From: Enterococcus mediterraneensis
GTDB taxonomy: Bacteria > Bacillota > Bacilli > Lactobacillales > Enterococcaceae
Direction: 5' to 3'
Assembly (NCBI RefSeq): GCF_900604485.1
Contig: NZ_UWOP01000002.1
Coordinates: forward strand, 229,066 to 293,065
Length of the DNA: 64,000 nucleotides
Positions within the stretch are counted from its first letter, which is position 1; each line of letters opens with the position of its first letter. Both the position numbers and the translations under genes were made by a program. The notes below the pieces were generated by a model, which was not told the DNA's origin, did not search any database, and saw only the letters and a program-made list of their open reading frames with translations. Below are positions 51,857 to 63,873 of the stretch, one piece after another.

Positions 51857-51907
51857 TTTGTCAATTTAAGCTAGACAAAGTATATTCGTCTAGCTTAATT
51901 TTACAAT
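51857..51907. mobile_element. 51-bp miniature with both IS30-type ends
   Basis: The 20 bases at 51888-51907 are the exact complement of the left end of the IS30 element at 42154-42173, and TTGTCAATTTAAGCTAGACAA at 51858-51878 resembles its right end. Only about 9 bp separate the two ends. So this is an IS30 derivative in which the interior is deleted while the two outer ends survive, facing properly. Confidence 0.75.
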
Positions 51908-52083
51908 CGACGAGAGACAAAAATTTCAAAAACGACCTATTAATTGGTCATCGAATATCATTTAAAATCAATACGACGGAGTCAAACACGGAGTCAAAAC
52001 AAGCCCGCTGAGAGTAAAAAATATACAGTCCCGTAGGTAAAGTGCCACAGGCCTGTATATTTTTTATTTGAGATTACCTGAAA
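51908..52083. other. Short non-coding segment with a terminator-like repeat
   Basis: Contains AAAAAATATACAG ... CTGTATATTTTTT at about 52018-52066 (arms of about 12 bp), likely a terminator. It ends at the left end of the IS6 copy at 52084. Confidence 0.5.
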
Positions 52084-52891
52084 GGTTCTGTTGCAAAGTC
52101 TCAAAAAGGTCATTAGTTTTTCAAGATGATTCTTATTTAAGCAGGGATTCCTAATAGTCCTTTGATTTCTGTACAGACGGAAAAGCCAAAAAGAGACCCT
52201 TCTTTTCGGCTTTTTTTATAAATTCCTCGAATCGCTTCCATGCCTTTAATCGTGGTTGAGGCTGTTCGCAAACTTTGGTAAAATTTGTTTCTTCGCTTAA
52301 TTGGACGATGATCTTGTTCAATCAGATTATTCAGATACTTGATTGTTCGATGTTCTGTTGTTATATACAGTCCATTTTTCTGAAGCTTTCTGAAGGCACT
52401 CTTAATAGAGGGTGCTTTATCCGTTACTAGAACCTTTGGTTCTCCAAACTGGTTCTTCAGTCGTTTTAGAAAAGCATACGCAGCCTGTGTGTCGCGCTTT
52501 TTCCGTAACCAGATATCTAAGGTTAAGCCATCTACATCGATAGCGCGATATAAATAATGCCACTTTCCTTTAATTTTGATATAAGTCTCGTCCATTTTCC
52601 ATGAATAAAAGGACTGTTTGTTTTTCTTTTTCCAAATTTGATAAAGAATCTTTCCGTATTCTTGCACCCAACGGTAAATTGTGGTGTGACAAACGTGAAT
52701 TCCTCGGTCATACAGAATTTCCTGCACTTCACGATAACTCAGGTTGTACCGAAGATAGTAGCCGACGGCTACGATAATCACGTCTTTTTGAAATTGTTTT
52801 CCTTTGAACTGAGTCATCTTCATTCCTCCAAGCTATCTTTTTCAATTATTTTACCTCAAAATGAGCTTATCGGAAACTTTGCAACAGAACC
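52084..52891 (-). mobile_element. IS6-family element, variant D (808 bp)
   Basis: Inverted repeats GGTTCTGTTGCAAAGTCT at 52084 and AAACTTTGCAACAGAACC ending at 52891. Flanks acctgaaa and aaaagcat differ. The first 127 bp are identical to the partial copy at 63874-64000, in the same orientation. It truncates the M81 peptidase gene to its right. Confidence 0.94.
52137..52817 (-). CDS. IS6-family transposase (variant D)
   Basis: 226-residue DDE transposase (MTQFKGKQFQKDVIIVAVGY). Helix-turn-helix VQEILYDRGIHVCHTTIYRW; catalytic DETYIKIKGKWHYLYRAIDV, VLVTDKAPSIKSAF and NNLIEQDHRPIKRR. It is full length. It is clearly distinct from both IS1216 (copies B, C) and variant A, so three IS6 lineages share this window. 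Ribosome site GGAGGAATG. Confidence 0.95.
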   Translation of the reverse strand: MTQFKGKQFQKDVIIVAVGYYLRYNLSYREVQEILYDRGIHVCHTTIYRWVQEYGKILYQIWKKKNKQSFYSWKMDETYIKIKGKWHYLYRAIDVDGLTLDIWLRKKRDTQAAYAFLKRLKNQFGEPKVLVTDKAPSIKSAFRKLQKNGLYITTEHRTIKYLNNLIEQDHRPIKRRNKFYQSLRTASTTIKGMEAIRGIYKKSRKEGSLFGFSVCTEIKGLLGIPA

Positions 52892-54138
52892 AAAAGCATC
52901 TTCCTGAAATCGATGGCATTTATCTCTATCTCCACGGAGCCAGTAAAGTCAAAGACCTACCCGAAGATTCGGCGGAATTTGTCATCCTCCGTGAGATTCG
53001 CAAGCTAGTGGGCAAGTATCTGCCAATCGCCGTGGTGATGGATCCACACGGCAATGTCACCGAAGAATTCGTGGAGATGACCAATATCGTCACCTGTTAT
53101 CGACATTCACCCCATACTGATATTCAAAAGACCTTCGATAAAACGGCAGAACTTTTATGCGAAGCATTGCAAGACAGAGGCAGATATTTGAAACCTGTTT
53201 GTCGCAAATTTCCTATCATTGTCGGTGGCGAGCGCTCGGTGTCTACTGATGAACCGGTGAAGTCGATTAATCAAAAGTTGGACGAGATTGAACAGGATGA
53301 ACGAATTAGTTCCGCATCATTTCATGTGGGCTATGTTCGTCATGATAGTGACCGTCTAGGTTGTGCGGTAACGGTAGTGCCATACTCGGATGAGTATCAA
53401 AAATATGCTCAAGAAAAAGCTGATGAATTATATGACTTTGTGATACAACGACGTTACCAGTTTCATTACCACGGAAACTATGGTGAGCTTGATCAAATTT
53501 TATCGGAGGTACAAGATACACCAAAGAAACCTGTGTTCATCACTGGTTCCGGTGATAATTGTGGCGCCGGCAGTGACGGGTACAGCACCATCGTTTTACA
53601 AAAGCTGATGAACGACTATCCTGATTGGCAAAAAGAAACTTTGATTGCCGGAATCATCGATGAAAATAAGAATTTTTACTTGGATCAGCGATCAATTGGC
53701 ACTGAAGTCAGTTTTGATTTGGGTGTCGGGATTGATGAGCGTTCAAAGCCAGTTCACTTAAACGGAACTATCATCGCCAAAGGCATCGTCAGTCAAGAAT
53801 ATGAAGATGACCCAATTACTGGCTGTGTCATCGCTGTGAAGTTGAGTGACAAACCAATCACTGTTTTAGTCCAAAGAGAATCGGTCAGTTACACCGAATT
53901 AGATCAGTTCAGGATATCTGGCGTCGAGCTTTCCGACTATGAAGTCATTGTCGTCAAACAAGGGTATATCTCACCAGCATTTGATGGATATGGTGAATAT
54001 TGTGTGATGGCCCTCACCGATGGACCAACCCAACAAGCGACTGAGAAATTGGATTTCAAGCAAATTAAACGACCGATGTTTCCGTATGACAAATTGAATC
54101 TACCCTATACAGGGCGAATTGAGGGGGGATTCGAGTAA
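52892..54138 (+). pseudogene. M81/MlrC-family metallopeptidase, 5'-truncated
   Basis: About 415 residues of an M81 (MlrC, microcystinase C) protein, which normally has about 490-500; the first 80-100 residues are lost at the IS6 right end. The N-terminal domain retains IDGIYLYLHGASKV and VVMDPHGNVTEE with metal-binding residues, and YRHSPHTDI. The C-terminal domain starts near FITGSGDNCGAGSDGYSTIV. The frame is intact to the stop at 54138. Substrate in the parent is unknown. GC content is higher than in neighbouring genes. Confidence 0.85.
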
Positions 54139-54150
54139 GACTAACTCTGA

Positions 54151-54186
54151 ACTACAAACCTTCTCCGGAGGGTTTGTAGTTTTTTC
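54151..54186 (+). terminator. Terminator after truncated M81 gene
   Basis: ACTACAAACC / GGGTTTGTAGT around TTCTCCGGA, then TTTTTT. It insulates the sugar operon from upstream transcription. Confidence 0.9.
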
Positions 54187-54304
54187 GTCCAAACAGAGTA
54201 ACGGCTAATTATTTTTCAAGATTATCAGTGAGGCTAAAAAAATTGAAATATTTTTCTTGAAAAGGGTTGCAATTATTTTTTTTATATGTAATATTATATT
54301 CATC

Positions 54305-54322
54305 AACGTAAACGTTTACGTT
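54305..54322. promoter_or_regulatory. LacI-type operator at lacI promoter
   Basis: Perfect 18-bp palindrome AACGTAAACGTTTACGTT, 15 bp before the lacI start. TTGCAATT (about 54269) and TAATAT (about 54289) upstream may be the promoter, so the operator lies just after the -10 and the regulator should repress itself. Confidence 0.85.
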
Positions 54323-54336
54323 AGAGAGGGATTCAT

Positions 54337-55341
54337 ATGCAGTATACAATTAAAGATATTGCCAAAGAGGCAAAGGTTTCCACTGCTACGGTCTCCCGAG
54401 TGATAAATGATCTCGGAGGATATAGTGAGGAGACAAAACAGAAAGTTTGGAAAATTGCTAATGAGCTAGGTTACAGTCAGAATAAATCTGCTGTCTCATT
54501 GGTAAGTAAAAAAACAAAATTGCTAGGTATTATTATGCCACAGTATGCTACTACCTTTTACGGCGACGTCATCAGCGGTATTGAGGATGAAGCATATCAG
54601 AAAGGATACAATGTTATCCTGACACATGCTGGAATAGATGGAACGCGAATGAGTGAGAGTATCACTCTAATGAAGGAAAGAAGCGTTGATGGATTTATTG
54701 TTTTCTCAGTAGATCTAAAGCCAGAAGAAATTTCCTTGGTGAAGAGAAATAATATTCCGTGTGTGTTACTTTCATCTGACACGATTAATAATGAAATTCC
54801 ATATGTGAAGGTTGATGATGAGCAGGCAATTGCAGATGCAACATCTTATTTGATTGATAATGGTCATAAAAAATTAGCTTTAGTTGGTGTAAATCCAATT
54901 GACCGTATTGCTGGTGTTGCCCGAATCAAAGGTTTCAAAGATGCTATTGTTGAACACCATCTAATTTTTTCTGAAAATGATATTTATAACGGTGACTACA
55001 GCTTCGACTCAGCAAAAATGAATATGGAAAAAATTATTAAGTTGGGTCTTGAGTATGACGGAATCGTTTGTGCCAGTGATGAGACAGCGCTGGGTGTTAT
55101 ATCTGCCTGTTCTGAATTTGGAATTAAAATTCCTGAGGAGTTGTCAGTAATAGGTTACGATAACTCGATAACCGCAAGAATGAGTACTCCATTATTAACG
55201 ACAGTTTCCCAGCCGTTTTACGATATGGGAACTGAGGCAACAAATATGTTGATCCATATTGTTGAGGAAGGAGGAGCGGTAGAGTCAAAAGTCGTTCAGC
55301 ATGAGATTATCAAAAGACAGTCAGTTAAAAATATTTCTTAA
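54337..55341 (+). CDS. LacI-family sugar repressor
   Basis: 334 residues. The helix-turn-helix is YTIKDIAKEAKVSTATVSRV with hinge region and the leader helix; the ligand domain begins KLLGIIMPQYATTFYGDVIS. DNA-binding residues (STATVSRVI) are normal. It precedes the GH66 gene by 50 bp and there are matching operators before both genes. It likely represses the operon until an isomalto-oligosaccharide or similar sugar binds. Confidence 0.93.
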   Translation: MQYTIKDIAKEAKVSTATVSRVINDLGGYSEETKQKVWKIANELGYSQNKSAVSLVSKKTKLLGIIMPQYATTFYGDVISGIEDEAYQKGYNVILTHAGIDGTRMSESITLMKERSVDGFIVFSVDLKPEEISLVKRNNIPCVLLSSDTINNEIPYVKVDDEQAIADATSYLIDNGHKKLALVGVNPIDRIAGVARIKGFKDAIVEHHLIFSENDIYNGDYSFDSAKMNMEKIIKLGLEYDGIVCASDETALGVISACSEFGIKIPEELSVIGYDNSITARMSTPLLTTVSQPFYDMGTEATNMLIHIVEEGGAVESKVVQHEIIKRQSVKNIS

Positions 55342-55365
55342 AGGAATATTTTTTTTGAAATTAGG

Positions 55366-55380
55366 TTAAACGTTTACGTA
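55366..55380. promoter_or_regulatory. Second LacI operator, before GH66 gene
   Basis: TTAAACGTTTACGTA contains the core TAAACGTTTA of the 54305 operator; the palindrome is imperfect at its left edge. It lies 11 bp before the GH66 start and overlaps AGGAGG, so bound repressor would block expression of the operon. Confidence 0.8.
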
Positions 55381-55390
55381 GGAGGTAACA

Positions 55391-57073
55391 ATGGAGATTA
55401 AATTAGCTAAACTGCAGTTTCAACGTGAAGAAACAATCGAGGTACTAGTAACTGATTTAAAAAAAGGAGAGAGTATTACTTTAGAGGTCTTTGATTTAGT
55501 GGATCGAGTCGTCGAGTTAACAAAGAGCAATAATCAGGAAGACTCAGCAATTTTCGCTATAGAGGGTAGAGATTTACTACCTTCGGCAGATAAGATGAAA
55601 GGTTTTAAAATAGTTGCAACCCAAAGCAATGGGAACCAGACGGAGAAAAAGACAAAGATTATTGATGTTGTAGAATCAGCATATGATACACCACGTTATG
55701 GCTTTATTAGTGATTTTTCGAATGATGTCGATCCAGAAAAAACGACTCAAAACCTTAGAAACTTGCATATTAATTTGGTTCAATACTATGACTGGATGTA
55801 TCGGCACCATGAGTTGGTTTCGAATGACGATGTCTATGTAGATGCCATGGGTAAAACAATTGATAATAATAAGGTAAAAGAATTTATCGATGTTTTCACG
55901 AAAAACGGTATTAAAAGTTTTGGATATGCCGCAATATATGGGGCTCAACCTGAGTATTTCGAAAAGCATCCAGAGCAGTTACTTTATACGATTGATCAAA
56001 AACCAATCAAGTTTTTACCGCAAATTGCTTTTATGGATATTAACAAGGAGTGTCCTTGGAGTAACTACATTATCGAAGAATTCATCAAGTCATTAAATTA
56101 TGGCTTTGATGGCTTACATCTCGATACGTATGGTTTTCCAAAAGAGGCGAGAAACTATCAAAATAAATTCAGAGACTTAAGAAAAGATATTCCTGTTTTT
56201 ATCGATGATTTAAGACAGGAAATGTTAAAAGCCTCAATTGATAAAGGTTTGATTTTTAATAATGTTAATAGTTGGCCAATCGATGCAGTTTCTAAAACAA
56301 GTGTTGATGTGAACTATGTTGAGGTTTGGTCTCCGCACGATCAATATTATGATTTATATAATTTGCTGAGAGATGCAAAATTCCTAACACCGAATAAGCA
56401 AACGATTCTTTCGGCTTACATGCATCCATTTATCGATCTAAATGATGATAGTGAAGAAAAAGATCTTGCTGCTGCTGAGTTATCAACACTGTACACAATG
56501 GCGACTATTTTTTCTAACGGCGGGTTCCATTTAGCCTTGGGAGAAGAGAATAAAGTACTAACTCAAGCTTATTACTCAGATAATACGACGCTTAGAAGTT
56601 CATTCTTGGAAAAATTATATCGTTATTATGATTTCTTTGTGCAAAACGAAAAGCTACTCGTAGATTACCGAATTATCGATGAGACTACTACTTCAGTTGA
56701 TGGTATTAATGGTGAGATTACATTTTCGAATTACGAATGCTCTAGCAGACCTGAGAAAGATAAAATCTGGGTCACTGTGAAAAAACTTGAGAATAATACA
56801 ATTTTGAACTTAATTAACTTCTTCGGATCAGAGCATCTAAACTGGAACGAAAAAAATTATGGTGAAATAAAAGCGTTAGAAGAAATTGAAATTAAGGTTG
56901 ATTGTATTGGTAAGCGAGTGAGGCGTGTAATGGCTGCGTCACCAGATTTTGAAGATTCTTGGGAAATCATTGAGCATGAAAAAGAGGCGAAAGATAACGG
57001 CGAGTATTGCAAATTTACTTTAAATAAATTACAACTTTGGACTACAATTTATATCGAATTTGAGGGGGAATAA
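55391..57073 (+). CDS. GH66 family dextranase-like enzyme, cytoplasmic
   Basis: 560-residue glycoside hydrolase of family 66 (dextranases and cycloisomalto-oligosaccharide glucanotransferases, which act on alpha-1,6 glucans). An N-terminal beta domain (about 1-95) is followed by a TIM barrel. The nucleophile Asp is in YGFDGLHLDTYG and the acid/base Glu in VDVNYVEVWSPHDQY. A C-terminal beta domain follows. There is no signal peptide, wall anchor or repeat domain, unlike the secreted dextranases. It therefore probably acts inside the cell on imported oligosaccharides. First structural gene of the operon, under LacI control. Confidence 0.88.
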   Translation: MEIKLAKLQFQREETIEVLVTDLKKGESITLEVFDLVDRVVELTKSNNQEDSAIFAIEGRDLLPSADKMKGFKIVATQSNGNQTEKKTKIIDVVESAYDTPRYGFISDFSNDVDPEKTTQNLRNLHINLVQYYDWMYRHHELVSNDDVYVDAMGKTIDNNKVKEFIDVFTKNGIKSFGYAAIYGAQPEYFEKHPEQLLYTIDQKPIKFLPQIAFMDINKECPWSNYIIEEFIKSLNYGFDGLHLDTYGFPKEARNYQNKFRDLRKDIPVFIDDLRQEMLKASIDKGLIFNNVNSWPIDAVSKTSVDVNYVEVWSPHDQYYDLYNLLRDAKFLTPNKQTILSAYMHPFIDLNDDSEEKDLAAAELSTLYTMATIFSNGGFHLALGEENKVLTQAYYSDNTTLRSSFLEKLYRYYDFFVQNEKLLVDYRIIDETTTSVDGINGEITFSNYECSSRPEKDKIWVTVKKLENNTILNLINFFGSEHLNWNEKNYGEIKALEEIEIKVDCIGKRVRRVMAASPDFEDSWEIIEHEKEAKDNGEYCKFTLNKLQLWTTIYIEFEGE

Positions 57074-57076
57074 ATA

Positions 57077-58318
57077 ATGAAAAAAGTTTTATTGTTTTGT
57101 GGCTTAGCTGTGGCTTTACTTGGTATTTCTGGCTGCGGAGGTTCGAATGACTCAAAGACTGAAGATGGTAACGTTAAATTAGTTATGTGGCATACCTTTA
57201 GTGATGTTGAAACTAAGATCTTTGATAAAGATGTTGTAGACAAATATCAAAAGGATCATCCGAATGTAAAAATCGAAAGTGTTCGGATGCCAGCTGGTGA
57301 TGAATATAATCAGCAATTAGTTCAAGCTATTTCCGGGAACAGTGCTCCTGATTTAGCTCGTGTCGAAGTTACTGCGGTTCCGAAATATGCGAAACTTGGT
57401 GCATTAGAGAAATTGGATGGTTATGACGGATTTGACAAAATTAAAGAAGAGATGCATGAAGCACCATTGTCAACTAACAAATATAAAGATGGTTATTATG
57501 GATTACCACTAGATACTAATACTCGAATTGCCATTTTTAATAATTCGTTATTGGAGAAAGCTGGGGTAAAAGAAGTTCCAGCAGACTTTGACACGTTGAT
57601 TGAAGAAATAAAAGATATTATCGGTAAAGATACATTCTTGTTTGGACCTAGTGGATCTAGTACATGGGGACTTATGCCATACTTCTATTCATTAGGTGGA
57701 GCTTTTACTAATGAAGATTATACAAAAGCAACTGGCTTTTTGGATTCGAAGGATAGTATCAAAGCGTTACAAACAATTGTTGATTGGAACAAAGCGGGAT
57801 ATTTTGGTAAATCATTAACAGGTGGTCTAGGCACCTGGGAAGGTCTAAACGGAAATAACTACATGATGATCGATGATGGCCCGTGGTATTTCCCGGCAAA
57901 TGAAGCAATGCAAGATAAAGTTACCTATACACAATTTCCAAAAGGTAAAGCAGGTAGTATCGAAGTTATCGGTGGAGAAAATACAATTGTCTTTAAATCA
58001 AGTAAGCAAAAAGAAGAAGCCTATAAGTTTGCTGAATATTTGGCATCAGATGACGTGCAAACCATTTTTGCCGAAAAGCTTAGTATGTTACCAGTAAACA
58101 AGAAGACCGCTGAGAAAGATGTCGTGAAAAATAATGCGTTAATGTCTGCGTATTCTGAACAACTTGAAACAGCAGTTTCTCGCATTCCTTCACCAGAATG
58201 GGATCAAATTGACAAAGTGATTAGTTTAGCTTTTGAGACAGCAATCAGTGGAAAAGGTACGCCTGAACAAGTCTTAAAAGATGCGACTCCAAAAGTTGAA
58301 GAGCTACTCAATAAATAA
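57077..58318 (+). CDS. Sugar ABC transporter substrate-binding lipoprotein
   Basis: 413-residue family-1 solute-binding protein. The signal ends in the lipobox LLGISGCG (lipidated Cys at about residue 20). The mature part has the usual type B sugar-binding fold; VKLVMWHTFSDVETKIFDKD starts it, and the signature SGTWEGLNGNNYMMIDDGPW-like TWEGLNGNNYMMIDDGPWYF is typical. It likely binds isomalto-oligosaccharides. It begins 3 bp after the GH66 stop. Confidence 0.92.
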   Translation: MKKVLLFCGLAVALLGISGCGGSNDSKTEDGNVKLVMWHTFSDVETKIFDKDVVDKYQKDHPNVKIESVRMPAGDEYNQQLVQAISGNSAPDLARVEVTAVPKYAKLGALEKLDGYDGFDKIKEEMHEAPLSTNKYKDGYYGLPLDTNTRIAIFNNSLLEKAGVKEVPADFDTLIEEIKDIIGKDTFLFGPSGSSTWGLMPYFYSLGGAFTNEDYTKATGFLDSKDSIKALQTIVDWNKAGYFGKSLTGGLGTWEGLNGNNYMMIDDGPWYFPANEAMQDKVTYTQFPKGKAGSIEVIGGENTIVFKSSKQKEEAYKFAEYLASDDVQTIFAEKLSMLPVNKKTAEKDVVKNNALMSAYSEQLETAVSRIPSPEWDQIDKVISLAFETAISGKGTPEQVLKDATPKVEELLNK

Positions 58319-58331
58319 TGGGTGGAATTTT

Positions 58332-59237
58332 ATGATGAAAAAACAAAGAAGAGAAAATTTTGAAGGTTTTCTATTTATTGGTGCAGGTCTGTTACTATTC
58401 TGCGTCTTTATCCTGTATCCACAGTTAAAAAACATTTATATTGCGTTCTCGGAATATAGCATTATTCCGGGAGCGGAAAATAAATTCGTCGGCTTGAAAA
58501 ACTTTAAAGATATGCTTTTTTCAAGTGGCACATATGGAAATAGTGATTCTTTCTATGTAGCCCTAAAAAACTCAATCCTTGCGGTCATTGTAACGGTCCC
58601 TGGGCAGTTGATATTAGGTGTCCTAATTGCAGTTATGATCGATAAGGTAAGCAAGGGCAAACTGTTTTATAAAATTATGTTGTATATCCCTGTAATTTCA
58701 AGCTGGGTTGTAGTATCAGTCTTGTTTAAGTATTTATTCCAAGATACAAAAGGTTCTATGGTAAATTACGCATTGCTTCAAATGCATTTGATTAGTGAGC
58801 CTATCAGTTGGCTACAGAACACATTGACCGCCAACATTGTTATCTGGTTACTGTGTATATGGAAGGGTGTCGGTTGGGTAATCATTATTTATAACGCCGC
58901 CTTACAGTCATTACCAAAGGATTTGTATGAGGTAGCCGACCTTGAGGGGGCTTCCCCAATTCAACAGTTTTTCTTGATCACTTTGCCTTTACTTAAGAAG
59001 ACAACGATTTATGTGATCGTTCAATTAACTATTGGTGCCTTTGGTATTCTGATTCAAGTTATGTTGATTACCTCAGGTGGGCCGATGGGTTCAACTGAAA
59101 CGCTTAATAGTTATATGTATGGAAAGGCCTTTAGTGAGTTCCAGTTTGGCTATGCATCGGCAGTTTCACTAGTGATGGGTCTATTAATTATTGGAACGAC
59201 CTTATTGCAAAGAAGAGCTTTAAAGGAGAACGACTGA
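58332..59237 (+). CDS. Sugar ABC permease 1 (MalF/MsmF-type)
   Basis: About 301-residue permease with six membrane spans (first GFLFIGAGLLLFCVFILYP). The EAA loop for contact with the ATPase is EVADLEGASPIQQFFLITLP. It starts at the ATG at 58332, after GGGTGGAATTTT, and overlaps nothing. It is the first half of the importer; the ATPase is not in the operon, as in Gram-positive systems that share an MsmK/MsiK-type ATPase. Confidence 0.92.
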   Translation: MMKKQRRENFEGFLFIGAGLLLFCVFILYPQLKNIYIAFSEYSIIPGAENKFVGLKNFKDMLFSSGTYGNSDSFYVALKNSILAVIVTVPGQLILGVLIAVMIDKVSKGKLFYKIMLYIPVISSWVVVSVLFKYLFQDTKGSMVNYALLQMHLISEPISWLQNTLTANIVIWLLCIWKGVGWVIIIYNAALQSLPKDLYEVADLEGASPIQQFFLITLPLLKKTTIYVIVQLTIGAFGILIQVMLITSGGPMGSTETLNSYMYGKAFSEFQFGYASAVSLVMGLLIIGTTLLQRRALKEND

Positions 59238-59239
59238 TT

Positions 59240-61689
<2,450 letters not shown>

Positions 61690-61705
61690 AACATAAGATA
61701 CCGTA

Positions 61706-61737
61706 GAGTCGACAGTATGTGCTGTCGACTTTTTTTA
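61706..61737 (+). terminator. Terminator after sugar operon
   Basis: GAGTCGACAG / CTGTCGACT with a short loop, followed by TTTTTTT. Confidence 0.92.
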
Positions 61738-61836
61738 TAGTGCGATCTAGTTGGTAGTTCGAGTAATTAGTTATTATAATAAAAGAGAGAGATTAGGTGT
61801 CTCAATTGTACTTTAGTAAGAAATGGAGGCGATTAA

Positions 61837-62148
61837 ATGAAAGTTGTTTTTCATGTGGACGAAATGGTGAAATGGACAGAGGCTACGGCAAATATCATTA
61901 ATCTGTTAAGAGCGACAGATGACATTCAAATTGTATTATTAGTGAACGGTATTGCAATCAAGGGATTTTTGGATACGGAACAGCAGATACTAAAAAATTC
62001 TAAAGTTGCGTTTCATGCTTGTCGCAATGCTATGCGAGCGCATAATATTGAAGAGGCAGATTTACCGACTAATGTGATTGTTGTGCCAGCTGGTGTGCTT
62101 GACTTGGTGGAATTGCAAACGGAGGGCTATGCATATATTAAACCTTAG
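61837..62148 (+). CDS. DsrE/DsrF-like small protein
   Basis: 103 residues of the DsrE fold: KVVFHVDEMVKWTEATANII, then IQIVLLVNGIAIKGFL, HACRNAMRAHNI with a conserved Cys, and VVPAGVLDLVELQTEGYAYI. Members of this fold handle sulfur or sulfite or have unknown roles. The single Cys in the HACRNAM loop would be the reactive residue. Ribosome site AATGGAGG. Independent of the sugar operon. Confidence 0.85.
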   Translation: MKVVFHVDEMVKWTEATANIINLLRATDDIQIVLLVNGIAIKGFLDTEQQILKNSKVAFHACRNAMRAHNIEEADLPTNVIVVPAGVLDLVELQTEGYAYIKP

Positions 62149-62265
62149 AATGTAATAATACTCATATTTAAAATGGAATTTACCGTGTTGGTTGCTTATA
62201 CTATTAACAGAAGTTGCATTTATTGTATGTTGAAATTACGATATGAAGCATACTTATTAATAATA

Positions 62266-62310
62266 GAAAACAACGCCAATCATCTGATATGATGGTTGGC
62301 GTTGTTTTCC
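62266..62310. terminator. Terminator hairpin
   Basis: AAAACAACGCCAATCAT / ATGATGGTTGGCGTTGTTTT with one mismatch, T and A runs on both sides. Confidence 0.85.
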
Positions 62311-62399
62311 CATTTATAGTTTTAGCAGCTTTTCTGTCACTTTTGGAGGTAATTTGCGCTTATTTTAAGCGTTATTTTGCACTATAAGTAAACATAAAT

Positions 62400-62442
62400 A
62401 AGCCCAATTTCTCGCATTAAAATTGAGAAATTGGGCTTTTAT
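62400..62442. terminator. Terminator hairpin
   Basis: AAGCCCAATTTCTC / GAGAAATTGGGCTT with an 11-13 base loop, then TTTT. It lies in the gap between the DsrE-like gene and the convergent acetyltransferase gene; it may serve the latter. Confidence 0.85.
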
Positions 62443-62510
62443 CGTTACTCCGGAAAAGCGCCCGATTAATAGTATTATTGATAAATATGTCATTTTTAAC
62501 TTAGTAATGA

Positions 62511-63089
62511 TTAAAATGATTTTTCAAAACAAACACATTGGTGAATACGTTTATTATTTGTAAATTGGTGAATATCTTTCCCAACGTAATGAGTAAAAGC
62601 GTTAACTAAGTATAAATTGGGCATGTTACTTTGAATTCGATGATTCATTTCATTTCCCTCAAAATAAACGTGATAATAAGAATCAACGATATTAAAATTC
62701 ATTTTTTCATACCAGTTTTGAACCCATAAATCATCTCTTGTCCAAGCCTCAAATCGATTTAATTTCATTCTTCTTGCTTTAGTTTCAGCAGCATAGAGTA
62801 ATTGTTGTCCTATTCCTCGTCGGGAGAAATCCGGATGAACAGCGATATGCCAAATCATCCCTCCTAACCCTTCTCCTCTGGAGCAAACTGTTCGTTCTTC
62901 TGTTTCATATTCTACATCAATAAGCCCAACAATTTGACCGTCCAACTCTGCGACTAGCTCGATTGCTGGATTTTCATAACGTTCTTTCTTATTTAGTACA
63001 TTATCAAAATAGGCAGTCTGTAAAAACGCAAGTGTTCGGCATCTTACCCAACCAGTCTCGTCATTAACTCTATAGTCTCTAATAATCAC
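62511..63089 (-). CDS. GNAT-family N-acetyltransferase
   Basis: 192 residues. The acetyl-CoA site is IAVHPDFSRRGIGQQLLYAA (motif A, Q/RxxGxG/A), preceded by AELDGQIVGLIDVEYE. After it comes RFEAWTRDDLWVQNWYEKMN, typical of motif B. The last 60 residues carry a Cys-rich end (HQCVCFEKSF). Substrate unknown. Start codon follows GGAGGGAAAAAAG. Confidence 0.88.
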   Translation of the reverse strand: MIIRDYRVNDETGWVRCRTLAFLQTAYFDNVLNKKERYENPAIELVAELDGQIVGLIDVEYETEERTVCSRGEGLGGMIWHIAVHPDFSRRGIGQQLLYAAETKARRMKLNRFEAWTRDDLWVQNWYEKMNFNIVDSYYHVYFEGNEMNHRIQSNMPNLYLVNAFTHYVGKDIHQFTNNKRIHQCVCFEKSF

Positions 63090-63415
63090 TTTTTTCCCTC
63101 CGGATTTTAGGGACCACGTAGTTTATAGGGGATTTATACGTTCATCCCTTAAAATAGATTCACCCCGTTAAATATGTTCGCGATTTTCATAATATACCGC
63201 CTCCTTCTAATTTTAATTATTTAAATTTTATCAGATTTTTCCAAAATATACACTGATAAATGACAGATTCCATACACTATAATATCTCCCAAAAAAAGGA
63301 AAAAGCACAATTCTTGCTACAGAATTGCGCTCGATTGTTGAATATCGTTATTGAATTAAAGCCAACCGATAGTTTAACAAGGTCTTAGAATTTATCTAAC
63401 CAATCGCTTAAACAA
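63090..63415. other. Intergenic stretch
   Basis: 326 bp. Probably contains the promoter of the acetyltransferase gene (minus strand). A hairpin GCGCAATTCTG ... CAAGAATTGTGC is near 63305-63330 and may end the truncated gene to its right. Nothing else seen. Confidence 0.35.
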
Positions 63416-63873
63416 TTATGGTTTAACTGGAGCAACACTCCAATTAATTTTATTTACATCTTTAATATTAATATTTCCTAAACTCAAAATATGGGGAATA
63501 TGTGCGAACATCCCAAAGTTAACTCCCTTTTTGTGTTCATCTGTGAAGTATGCTAATGTCTCTGATGGCAAAGCTACACATTCTCGATACGTAGTGATAT
63601 CAATAATTTGAATTTCCTCATCAGGTATATCCGCAGCTGGACCTTTATAATTTTTCTTATTATAAAAATATACAGCATTTTGATTATCGATTAATCTTTC
63701 CGTTGGGATTTCATAGAACATCAAATCTTTTTTAATGCTTACTCCAAGAGAATGTAAAGCTTCATAGACATAGTAAGGATGCAGAGGTAATAAAAAAATT
63801 ACATCATTCCATAAACAATCCAATTTTGGTATGCTTCGTAATAATAAACTCTCCCGTTCTGGATGATCAAAAT
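63416..63873 (-). pseudogene. Hypothetical protein, 5'-truncated by IS6
   Basis: About 152 codons remain after the IS6 end at 63874. The reading frame then runs to a normal stop (ending NINIKDVNKINWSVAPVKP). There are alternating beta and helix elements; YYVYEALHSLGVSIKKDLMF and FTDEHKKGVNFGMFAHIPHI stand out. No family recognised. The native start was lost when the IS-linked junction formed, so it is probably not functional. Confidence 0.6.

Noticed and set aside
52892..54138. Intact M81 peptidase using a start inside the IS end
   Set aside because: The frame opens through the IS end by chance, but the conserved N-terminal domain start is missing, so it is treated as truncated.
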